The position numbers and the translations under genes are program-made. Positions 24,363 through 36,300 of a stretch of DNA of 64,000 nt are shown here, piece by piece. Positions within the stretch are counted from its first letter, which is position 1, and every line of letters starts with the position of its first letter. The stretch is taken from assembly GCA_010279815.1 (NCBI GenBank), contig QEOQ01000207.1, forward strand, positions 1,909,307 through 1,973,306. The letters run 5' to 3'. Source of the DNA: Brachionus plicatilis. Taxonomy: Eukaryota; Rotifera; Eurotatoria; Ploima; Brachionidae. The notes below the pieces were generated by a model. It did no database searches. It was not told where the DNA came from and saw only the letters and a program-made list of their open reading frames with translations.

Positions 24363-27300
24363 TTATTTTTTGTATTGGTCTTTCTTGAGCGACCCACTGT
24401 ATCCTATTCCAGCGCCACGCTGTTTATCCGGCGGTGGTAAAGACTTGGTCTTGTTGGTAATATCGCTAGGCGATCCGTTTGTACCAATCGAGTTTATGGC
24501 CGCTTGAGTTCGGCTAATCCAGCTGTTCATTTCTTGATCATCTTTTGCACGGAATAAATACTGGCCACCATTTCCTAATCTTAATCTAAATACATGCTCT
24601 TTTTTCGTATAGTCTCTAGCTACTTCTACAGAAGCCCCAGATAGGCTCAACGATTCCATGGGCTTGTTCTATTTTAACGATTATTAAACTTTTTTAAATT
24701 AAAAAAAAATAGTCAATTTACGTTTCTAATGTGCTTTTGGTCTTTGTAAAACTCGAATCTATTCGATGAACTAATCACGCATAAAACTTTGTCCCATGAT
24801 CGATTTGATGCTTTTCTATTCACTGATTCCCATTCATGCTTGCGACTCAACTGACCCTCGAATCTTGATTCATCTCCTTCTAAAAATTAAAAAAAAAATA
24901 AATAGTAAAATTTTGGTTCAAATTTAAACACATTTCTTCAGTAATGTGACAATTGTTATTTTGTTTTTAAATTTAAAATATTCAATGGAAATAAAAATAA
25001 ATAGCGAAAAAATTTTAGAGATAATTAATTCCCATTTAATAGAGACGATATTTATAAGAGACTTCAAGTGGAGCGTTTAAAAAAACAATTATTTACGGTA
25101 TGAAAAAAAACTTTAAAATTCCTGAATTTAATTTTTTATTATTTATGATAAAACTAATAGTTTTTAATTTACTTAAAGAAATAAAAATAAAATAATTTTT
25201 TTTTGCTACAGTTTTAAAATTATTGATTTTGAAATGGGCAATATTTTGAACTCTAATACAGTATGTTGTAAAAATTTAGAAATTAATTATTTTATTTATC
25301 TAAAAATTTTTTTTTTTTTTTTTTTCTAAAATTGATTATTTATTGAATTTGACGAAAAATTGAATTCAAAAGAAAAAAATAAGTAGAATTTTTTTTCTCT
25401 TCAATTTAATATATCACACTCGGCATAAAAATATAATTAACTTTTAAATATTTATAATCAAAAAACTTCCTTTAAAAATTTAAAATATAAGTAGATTCAA
25501 AAGTTTAGAAATTCGAATAATATAAGAGATTATCCAAAGGATCCAATCTTTTATCAAACCTTTATGATTAATTCTTAAATGAAAATTAAAAAAAATATGA
25601 TCATGAACTCATGAAAATTTAAAAAGACGCTGGAGACCTTAAATAAAATTAAATTACTAGAAGTCTTGAATCAACTTTTTAATTTGAGTGGATATGTAAG
25701 GGTAATACATATCCACTCAAATTAAAAATCCTCTTGGGAGACAGTATTAAAACACTATTAATTAAGTATTTCTATAAATTGATTGTCTAAGTAACTCTGT
25801 TCCATTAGTTGTCAAACTGGTTGAAGAATATAAAGCCGGTTTCGAGTCAAGACATCTCGAATACCTGACTCCAATGTGTAATTGCTACCTAACTATTTCT
25901 TCTTTTTTTCCTGAACAATCAAACATTTAAAAATATGTAAGGCCAGAGAGAGCTGTCTGACAAATCGAGTGGTAAACGCTTGGAACAAATTACCGACCAA
26001 AGTTGTCAATGCCAAATCTAAAAATGAATTAAAAAACAAACTAGATAACTATTTGAAACTAAAATAATTCATTTTTATTTAAAAATGAATTATTTTATTA
26101 AGCTATTATAAAATAATTCATTTAAACATTAGTATATTTGTATGAGCGATTTATGTTAAAATCAGACAGCTACCATAGCATGTAACATAACAAGGTTACA
26201 TGTTACCTTGCTCCTATCTTTATAATGTATTTAATTTTATTTTATTTTAACCTATTTCATTTTTTCTATATTTTTACTTAATTTTTTTAATTTTATCTTA
26301 TTTAACTTTATTTTGTTTTAATTTTATTTTAATCTGAAGGAGCATTAGTACAAAAAACAAATAAATAAAAAAAATAATGGAGAAGAATTTATAATGGGAT
26401 TTTAATTGAAGAAATTAAAAAAAAAAACGTGTGTCTAAATTTACTAAAAATATTTATAAACTGATTGAGTATTTTCGCCTTACTGCATTTTTTTTCGTTT
26501 TATTTTTTTTAAAGAATACATAAGAAATACATAATTATTAAGATAATTGTTTTCATTTCCATTTCCATTTATATTTTAAATTTTAATTGACGTCACCTTT
26601 GAAAAATGTGAAAAAGTAAAGCATAGTCTTGATAGTTAATTTTAATTTTTAATTTTTGATTCAAATCAACAAGTGTTTTTGTTTAAAAGCTGGTCGAGAT
26701 CGAGTGAGCAAGCATTTTTATTAATTTTAAACAATTGCCAAAAATTGTTAGTCAAAATTTTGATTGTAAAAAAATTTCCTCATTAACAGTAAAATTACCA
26801 CCGTGTCATTTTTTAGCTTTTTTTGATAAAAAAATAAGTAAAGGTAATAAGTTTTATCAAATCTTATTCTACTAATATTTCTGTTTACTAAAAATGAATA
26901 TAAAAATAGAGAAATTAATCTAAAAAAATATATTTTTGTTCAAAAGAAAAAAATTATCTTATTATTACCAGTCGTGTCATTTTTGACACGACTTGGTTAT
27001 TTACTTATTGATGATGAAATAAAAAGTATCCTTTTGATGCCTTTTAACTGAAGAAGTTTTTTACCTTTAATAATTAAGATTAATTAAAAAGAAATTGAAA
27101 AATTGATTGATAGTTCAAAACTTTTAGCATTCTTGATGATTTTTCACTTGACGATGGTAAATATGATACTCGAGTATACAAATGAAAATGATAAAAGTAA
27201 TGAACCAGATCCTGTGTATAGTAAAGTTTAGTAAAGAACAGAAAATGCAAGTATTACAGTGGTTATTTGATAACAGTATTTCACGAAAAATTACGTAAAT

Positions 27301-30300
27301 ATTCAGGATTTTGAGATAATTTTGGTAAAATTTGGTAAAATAAAAAACGGCCAATTCAACATTTAAAATTTTTTGTTAAAATGTCTTTTTTTCCAAAAGT
27401 CGAAAATTTAAGAAAGTTTTTTTTTTATAACAATTTAAAAATAACTATTTTTTTGACCAATTTATGAAAAAAAAAAATCTTTCTTAAATTTTCGATTTTT
27501 GGAAAAAAAGACATTTTTACAAAAAATTTTAAATGTTGAATTGGCCGTTTTGAATTTTACCAAAATTATCTCAAAATCCTGAAAATTTACGTAATTTTTC
27601 GTAAAATACTGTTATCAAATCACCACTGTATGTAAATTGTGTAAAAATATTGGGAAAAAACTTTGGTAAAAAATAGTATTTTATTATTAGTTGTATAGCT
27701 ATAGTAATGTGATTTAAGTTTAAAAATTTTTTGACAAAAAATTATAAAAATTTATTTTCTTAACATTTTCCAATATTTTTGCCACTAAATGTAATCAATT
27801 TTAAATTCTTTTTAGAATATGATGTTCAAAAAAATGACACGTCGGTAAGAATCTACGGCCAAGAAAACTTTGGTAATTTGAGTGATAGCCAAAAACTTGA
27901 AGACTTAAAGCTTGTAAAAATCAAAAAAATTGAACAAAGCAAATAGAAGCTCATTGTGATTGTGCACTCAATATTTTTTCTCTTACTAAATTTAACAGCG
28001 GCACTAATGCGCGACTGTTCCTGGCGCAACTTCTGCAAATTTTCATACGAAGACGGCAGAAAACCAACCCGAGAGCGAACAATTTCTACACTCATCAAAA
28101 ATCAAAATCGAACAAAAAATGGGACAAAAAAAAAAAAAAAAAAAAATCCAAAAATTCAAATTACCTTGTCTTGGCAAGGTGGAGGCAGAGCCGGGCGACT
28201 TGGACGTGCTGGCCACAGTGGCGCCGACCTGCGCAATGGCCTTGGCCGCATCGAACACGTCGGCGGCGTGCCTCTCACGCTCCCTTTGCTCCTGTTCGCG
28301 TCTCACCTGTTCCTGGAGTTGGCGCTCGGCGCGCTCAACCTCCTCGTTGGCGCGCTTCTCCGCCTCCATCTCGTCCACAGTCCTGAACTCTTGCATATAG
28401 GCGGCGCGTCGCTTCACATTCAACTGTTGCAGCTGGGCGTCCCGGGTGCCAGCGTCCATGCGGTCCGCCTGCAAAAACTTCTCCTCCAACTTGGTCAACT
28501 TTCTGAGCGCATTGAACCTGTCCTCCTGGGCCAGTATTGACTTGACAAACGTCTCGTGCTTTTTGATCAGCTGCTCGACCTGATCGAGCGTTTCGCCCAA
28601 GTCATCGTTGAGCAGATAGGGCTCGGCAGCGATCAAATAATGCTCGGCGACGGCGGCATCGCGCGCAAACTGATACACCTCCAGTATCAGCTCCAAGTAC
28701 TCCCATCGCTGAGTCCACTGATCGTCAATTTGGTCTTTGGTCAAACACAACTGAACACATTTGTCCTTGACCTCTAGTTGACGCGGGTGAGCTCGCGTCA
28801 AAATCTCGCGTCCCAAATTGATGCAAATGGTGAAGTTTTCGGCGCGGGCGTCAATCTCGGCCTTGAGCGACTTGTGATTGTTGATTAGCAGCTCGACGCC
28901 GCTGACATCGCGCGGCTTCTCCTCGTTCATCATTTCGCGCATCTGCGTCTCCATCCACATGTGAAGGTCGCGCGCCAGATTAAAAAATTTAAACAAATCG
29001 CTCGCGTCATTCAGCTGTCTAGTGCGCATCTCGACCATTTGTTTGAGCTGGGACCATTCGGCGTCGACGCGGGCCTCATGGCGTCTGATCTCGTCGGCCC
29101 GGTCGCCCGCGTACAACGTGGCCAGAGTGGCCGCCTCGTCCTTGATCTGGAGAACGCGGGCGGCCAGCGTGATCAGCTCGTTTTGTTCGAAGAGAGCGTG
29201 ACGCCGCTGCAGCTGAGCGACGGATTGGGCGTCGCGGCCGTCCTCGTCCGGTATGCACTTTTTTTTCTCGTCAACTAGCGCGATCACCTCCTTGCAGTCG
29301 GAAAAGTATTTGTGCAGCTGCCAGCTGGCGTCCAGCATCTGGGTCCTGGTGCGGATCAGCTCGAGCAGATCCTCCCACGACTGATTGAGAGCGTCGCTCC
29401 ACTGGGCGATCAGCGACGAGTCGGCGTGGCCCGCGTCTATCAGTCCGTTGGCCACTTGGTTAACGAGGCTGACGCGTTCCTGTCCGATCTGTCTGGTGTC
29501 TTGTTCAAAGTGAGCAAATCGCTGTTTGAGCAAGCTAACGTGTTCAAAGTCCTGTCCGAGCTCGTTGCTGTCGGCCACCATCACTTTGTCGGCAATCCAC
29601 TGCTCCAAGTCGTCCATGTCCCGATGCAGTACGAACAACTTGACGGTTTGTTCGAGGCGGACGCGTCTCTCGTTGGCCAGGTCCTTGAGACTGGCGTACA
29701 GCTTGTCGATTTGCATTTGACGCTTGACGATCGATTCGCCGGTGTGGCCGGACATGTCGTCGCCGTCCGCGTGACACAAGTGCCGGCTGGTCTCGCCCAA
29801 AAGTCGAATGTGTTCGGCATGATTTTCCACTTCGGTCTCGAGCTGCAAGTGTTTTTTGAGTTGATTTTGGGCGTTTAGCTCGTCTTTTTTGGGCTGGGGC
29901 GCGGTGGGCTGCGCGTGCACATTCAGTTGAGTTTGCGATTGAGTTAGAGAGGGCAGTGGGGCTGTGTAGACGCCCGTGTCCGACATCATGTAGAGCTCTT
30001 GTTCGGCCATCCACGCCTCGGCCTCGTTGCAATCGAACAGATACTGTTGGACGCGCTGCGAATGGTCGAGTTTGACGCGTCGCTGCTCGATCGCTTGTTT
30101 CAAGCTGTGCCATTCGCTCAGCAGATTGGCAATGCGATGCTGAAATTCTTCAGCGCGTGGATTCTCTTCTTGGATCATGCGTTCGCCGTCGCCACACACC
30201 TGGTTCACTCGTTGCTCGTGATTGTCCACTTCTTTTTGCATGGTGTCATTTTTGCGCTGCAGCATGTTAACTTGGACTAGCGATTGGCCGACGTCTGGTG

Positions 30301-33300
30301 AGGTCGCCTGTCGCATTTTTTCCTCCATCCACAACAACTCGTCCTCGCAGTCGCGTATAAACTGAAACACTCGCTTTTGTTCCTGCAGTTGTTTGCGTCG
30401 TTCCTCGAGCGGTTGAACAATCTGACCAAATTTGTGTTCGATTTGCAGTCGTTTCTCGTCAATTTGACCGCTCTTTTCCGGCTCGGCACTCTTGACCAAC
30501 TCGGCCTGTTGCTTCAGCTCTTCGACTTGCCGCTGTCGGACCTCGAGCTCGTGTTCGATTTCGCGCTGTTTGTCCAGCAGCAAATTGGTGGTGGTCAAGT
30601 CGTTTTTGTCCGAGCCACTGTCCTGTGTACGCTGCGTAATATACTGTATGTGCTTTTGCATTTCTTTGATCCAAATGTCGATCGAGTCGACCGATTGTTC
30701 GAACAAAATGCCGCGGTTGGCGTCAAACAACTTTTCGCCTTTTTGCTGGGTGGTCGCCTGAAGCTCGTTCCACTGTTTGTTCAGCTCGTCGATGCGGATG
30801 CGGACGTCGTCGCACATTTGAGCGCGCATTTGATCATCGACGTCACGCTGCTCGCTCTCCTCACTGTCCTCAGTGTTCGACGGTTCACGGTCAAGGTCGG
30901 CGGAGAACAACGTGCGCGCCTCTTTCTCTATTTCGTCGAGACGATTTCGGTTGGCAGCGACCTCGGACTCGAACGCCTTGTGTCGCAAATACTTCATGTG
31001 AATGTTCGTAGCGTCTCTGTACGACTCGTCCTGGGCCTGAATCAGTTTGTACTCGAGCCACTCCTTTAGCTCGTCGCACTCCTGCAAAAATTGATAATAG
31101 CTGACCGAGTCCCTGAGACGGCCGACAACACGGGCGCTCCTCTTTTCGTTGTCGGCAAAGCGGCGCCGAATGTCGTCGGCCTTGGCCTCAATGGCGCCAA
31201 TTTGCCGGTGCTGATCGTCGCCGAGCGACTTGGCCGACACGGCGATGCCGTCTATTTTGTCTTTGTTGGCGCGCGCCGACGTCACAAAGTCCTGGTGTTT
31301 GCGGAGCATGGCGTCGGCGTCTTCGAGCGAGCGCGGCTGCTGAATTTGTCTCAGATAGTAGTCTTGGTTGGCGAGCAGTTGTTCGGCCTGAGAGGCGTCA
31401 CGTTTAAATATCTCCAGATTAAGGTCCTCGCTGAGCGTTAGTTGACGCGTGCGCCACATTTGGTCGAGCATGTTCCAGCCGTGGTCGAGCGCGTTCAGTC
31501 GCTCGCGCAAAAACAAGTACTGCGGGTCGGTGACGTCGGCCGAGGCGCATATCTGGTCGCCGTAGTCTTTGAGACGGGCGTAGTCGGGCGCGTACCGGTC
31601 TATCTCTTCTTTGGTGCTCTGGTGTTGATTGAGCATTTGTTCGGCGTCGGACAGCGACTGCGGCTGCTCGCTGCTCGCCACCGCGGTCTGTGTGCGCGTC
31701 AACCACACCGAAAAGTGGTCGAGCTCGCGCAAAAAGCTGTGCAAGTGGGCCGCCTCGCCCATCGACTCCTCGCGCTTCTCCAACAGTTGTTTCAGCTCGC
31801 TCCACACCTCTTTGATCTGTTCCAAATTTTGTCCGATCTCGGCCGACTCTTCGGGATGCTCGTGCTCCATGCTGACCGCCTGCTCCTCGAGCTGCTTTTT
31901 CTTCAGCTCAATGGCGGCCAGGTCGCGTTCCAGACCGTTCAATTTGCGTTGCGTGGCCATCACGCCCGACAAATCGTTGCCGAACTCGCCCGTCGACTGC
32001 ACCACCCGGATCTTTTCCTGGATCCAGCTGATGGTCTCCTGCGAGTCTATGTGAAATGTTTGCACGCCGAACGTCGAGTTCAAGTCGTCGCGTTTCTTGT
32101 CGACGAGCTGACGTAACACGGCCCATTTGTTGTTGAGACGCGACATGCGCTCCTGGACCAGTTGGTTGGCGGACAGGTCGACGCTGGCCAGGCCGTCTAT
32201 CGAGTCGTCGATGGGCAACTGCTGCTGGCTGGACGACGAGGTGAGCGGCGTGTGATGGGCGGCGGCGGCGGCCACCAGCTGTTTGGCCAGTTGATTGACG
32301 ACGGCGACTTTGGGCGCGTTCGAGTTCATTTCTCGTTCGAAGCCGTCGAACCGGTGACGGATGATCTCGAGCGCTTCGATGTCCTTGACCTTGTTTGGCT
32401 CGAGAGTGGCCAAAAAGCGCTCTTTTTCGTCGCACCACTCCTCGATGCCGTCCGTGTCGTTCTGTAAGCGAATAAACGACAGCTGGTCGTTGAGCTTGTG
32501 GCGCCGCAGCTTGAACATGTCGGCCAGCTCGCCGTACCGTCTGTCCAGACCGGCCAGCCTCTGCTGCACTTGATCGAGCAGTATGTGCAGTTTTTGTGTG
32601 TCGAGCGAGTCGTCTTCGTTCTCGTTCTCGTTGTCATGGTTACGCTCGCGTTCGTCGAGCTCGAGCCGCTTCAGCGAGCCCAAGTTGGCCGCCTGTTCGT
32701 GTATTTGCTGCACTTGTTGTTTGTACTTGAGAAACTCGTCTTCCAGGTCCTTGTGTTTTTTTAGCAAGTTGAGACAAGTGGCCTCGTCGCGGCACACGCC
32801 GGCCAAGTCGTCGCTGGCCGACTGGCTTAGCAAGCGGCTCAGCTCGTACAGATAGGAGTCGACGTCTTCGGCGTCCATGAAAAATTGTTTTGTCTCTTCG
32901 ATTTCGTGCAGTTTAATTTGTTTTTGGTGACAGTGGTGGGCCAACTGGGTCCATTTGTGCTCGATGTGCTGGAGACGCTGGTCGATTTCGTCGCACCTGT
33001 AGTTGTTCTGCTGGATGAGCTGGATGCCGTCTTGTTTAACTTTGGCGTACTGGATGTTCTTGTGGGCGTTTATTTCGTTCTCGATCACCTTGGGCTTGAG
33101 GCTGGTCTTTTGGTTGAGCTGGACGGGCGAGCTCCAGTCGACGTCCTCGTCGGGCACGCTCAGCTGCTGCATTTTTTCGTGCATCCAGATCTCCTCTTCG
33201 GCGATGTCTTCGATGAACTTCCAGAAGTTGAGCGCCTCGTGCAGCTTGGCCAATTTGGCCTGGCTCAAGTGGATGGTGTGTCTGAGCGCGCTCTCCAGCT

Positions 33301-36300
33301 CGTCCACTCGGTTAGAGATCATGGACGTGTGCGGGAATATGCTCAGATTTTGGCTTTGGTCGGCCGTGTCCTCGTCGCCGATTTGTTCGATGAACGCGTG
33401 CGCTTCTTGGTTGATGCGCGCCAGCTTTTCGCCGGTAAGCGCGATGTCCGCGTCGATGACCTTGTGCCGCTCGATCAGGTCTTCGACCGCGATCAAATGG
33501 GTGCCGTAGTTGTCCAGCGAGAGGAGTTTGTTCAAGTCGGACAAGTAGTCTTCGATTTGCTGCATTTCTTGGAAGATTTTTTGCAGCGAGTAGCACGACT
33601 CGAGCTTGAGGCGCCGGTTCTTGACCAAGTCGAGCAAGTAGTTCCAGAGCATGAAGACATTTCGCTTGCGAGCGTTTATCTTGTCTATTTCGTGATAGCA
33701 CTCCTTTTCCAACACTTTGGCTATGTCGATTACGTTGCGCACGCGGTCCTCGAACGCGCTTATGTCTGTCTGAATGGCCTCTTGCTTCTTGAACGCCGCT
33801 TCCACTGACTCCAAGTCGAAGCCGAACTGATCACTTATGACCTGCAATAATTTTAAAGTTAGTCTTTGTTTGGCTTCTTTTTTTTCATTTTAAAATTAAT
33901 TTAAAAATTTTTTTTTTCATTTTTCTTTTTTTTGCTTTCTTTTTTTTATTTTTTTTTTATTTTTTTTTATTTAATAAAATGTTTGTGAATAAAATTATAC
34001 AATACTAAATCTCTATTAAATTTTTAAGTAAAGAATTGAGGCATTAAAAAAATTAATTTAATTAAAATTTCTTTTTCATTTGTCCTTTTTTTCTAACTTT
34101 TTTAGACTCTTTAAAAATTTTTTTGGATTTTTTTTTTAATATTTTTTTTAAATAAAATGTTTGAGAACAAAATTCTAAAATTCTAAAACTCTTTTAAATT
34201 ATAATTATATAATTGAGGCATTGTGGCAAAATAAAATCAAAAGACATTTAGAATTATTTGAGACTTATATTTTAGGCTGATACTAAATTGCAACAAAAAA
34301 AAGATCAAAATAATAGTAATTTTTATTTAAGCGATACCAAATTTAAATAAAAGTAATTGATAACTAGATTTACTAATTTTTAATTTTAAACATTTGATAA
34401 AACTAATTATTGAAATTGCCGATAGCGTCTTAATATGTGTGTTTGAAGGTCAAAAATGGCGTAAAGGTAACTTAAATCAAGGTGACAAGGGATTTTTTAG
34501 ATGCTATACTTTGGGAAAAAGATCAGAATGCTCAAAGAACAAATGAACAGATAAATATTGTTCATGGTGAGGACTAATCAGAGCCAAATTTGTTGAATTT
34601 AATGGTAGTGGAAAACAGTTGTAGACCTGTCAAAAAAATATTACAATAAAAATGGAAAAAATCTAAAAACAACAAATATTCCTTCTTTTTCTTCTTTTAT
34701 TTTTTGTATTTTTTTTAATATAATCAATAAAAATTAATATGGCTTTTTTAAATTATTATCAATTAATTTTTTTTACTATCATAAAAATAAAAAAATAAAA
34801 ATAAATTCAGTGTCACGTAAAATACATTCCATTATTTAATTACTTTTTATTAGATTATTAGATTAAAGATTTTATGTTATTAATAACAAAAAAATACTGA
34901 ATAAAAATTAAAAAAGTGTTTTAAATTTTTAAAACCTTGTTACCCAGCTTTTTTCTAGAAGCAAAAAATTTTAATTTTTTCAAGAAAAAGAAAGGTAAAT
35001 TATTTATTTAATTTAAGTAAGCCACGCATGAAATTAGTTTAAAATAGTTAGATATTTACAAAAAGTAATTGATAAAAACTCTATTTTTTAGAAAGTGGTT
35101 TTAATTATTTCATTAGATAAAAATTAACTTTATTTTAGAATATCTGATTAAAGAAAGTTTTCAGATGATTTTTTAGATAAAAATATAACCACAGTAGATA
35201 AGAAATCTTAATAACTTGATTTTTAATAAATGAATTTTCAATACCTCACTTAACTTGATTTGTATTGCGAATTTTAGAGTTATATTTGTTAATTTTAGTA
35301 TAATCTTGAATTGACGAGAGAATATCTCAAAAAATAAGAAGACAATTATTTTCATTATTTTGTCTGAATTTCAAAAACTTAATCCAAAATTGATGCAAAA
35401 CTTAAAAAATTAAAATTAAAGCTAGTTAAAACAACTGTTAAACATTTTTAGCATTGTTCAGAATGTATTATAAGACAAAATTCTATTTAAATATTTAATT
35501 TTTATAATAATTAATTCTATTTAAAAATTTAAAATTTTTGGAAAATATTTTTAAATTAAAGTCAGCTTCTTCATAAAATAGATCATTGATGTTTTCTTTT
35601 ACATTTTTTCATTCGAGAATAGATTAAAACTATAAATTAAATGAAAAACTTAAAAAAAATAATAAAGCTTTTTATTTTTTTTTGCTTTTAAATTAAACAG
35701 CTTTGTGATTGTATAAATAAAGTTTAAAATGAAAACGCTGTCATAGATCAAATTTATAAATCCTTTTGTTAAAATCCTTAGAAAGTGCGATCTTGTGAAA
35801 ATTTCACAATTTATCTATTTTTAAAAAAATAATTAAATTAAACTAATTCAGACTTTTTTCTACGTAACAATTTTAAGTCTTTGTTAAATCAGTTTTTACT
35901 CTAAAATTAACATTAGCTTTTTACAAGAATCGTGATATGACTCTTAGACTCAAAATTAATTAACATTTTTTAAATAATTTTAATTTTAGTTTATTTTTTT
36001 TTAGATTTTAATTTTTAAGAAAAATATTTTTTTGTGCTCATTTAACTTTACAATGCCTGACAAGTAATAAATTATTTATTTAAAAAAAAAAAAGTAAAAA
36101 TTTATTTACCAATTTTTGCGAATCGTTTAACCATTTTTCTCTCATGGCAGCTTTTTTGTTGAACTTGTTGGCTAACTGTTCCAAATTTTCTTGCCTCACA
36201 AGCTCCTCTCTCAAAGCTAATTCTCTCTCGTGCTCTGCCTTTTCGAGCTCGGCCCAAGCTCTATTTATATCGGATATAAGCTTGCCCTCCTTGGGCAAAT

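Larger units (their letters stand above)
24880..27986. other. Large beta-spectrin intron filled with transposon debris
   Basis: Between the PH exon and the 33-residue exon lie a 23-base-arm palindrome, a LINE tail, a copy of the 22.7-kb repeat and a TA-flanked foldback element, each listed separately. Outside these it is A/T-rich with no recognised gene, apart from a possible plus-strand terminal exon at 27816-27946 discussed in the findings. Confidence 0.7.

Noticed and set aside
24363..24659. A stand-alone 98-residue PH-like protein
   Set aside because: It is the last exon of beta-spectrin. The upstream PH exon 24722-24879 joins in phase, and the apparent start methionine is internal.
30459..32637. 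Arg/Ser-rich minus-strand frames of 70-180 codons overlapping beta-spectrin
   Set aside because: They are alternative-frame readings of the spectrin exon and do not have independent starts, splice sites or recognisable domains.
32885..33808. A 307-codon open frame on the plus strand inside the spectrin exon
   Set aside because: It and several shorter plus frames (for example 30377-31069 and 31442-32116) are antisense shadows. High G/C coding sequence rarely yields antisense stops, and the frames translate to hydrophobic Val/Leu-rich strings with no homology.
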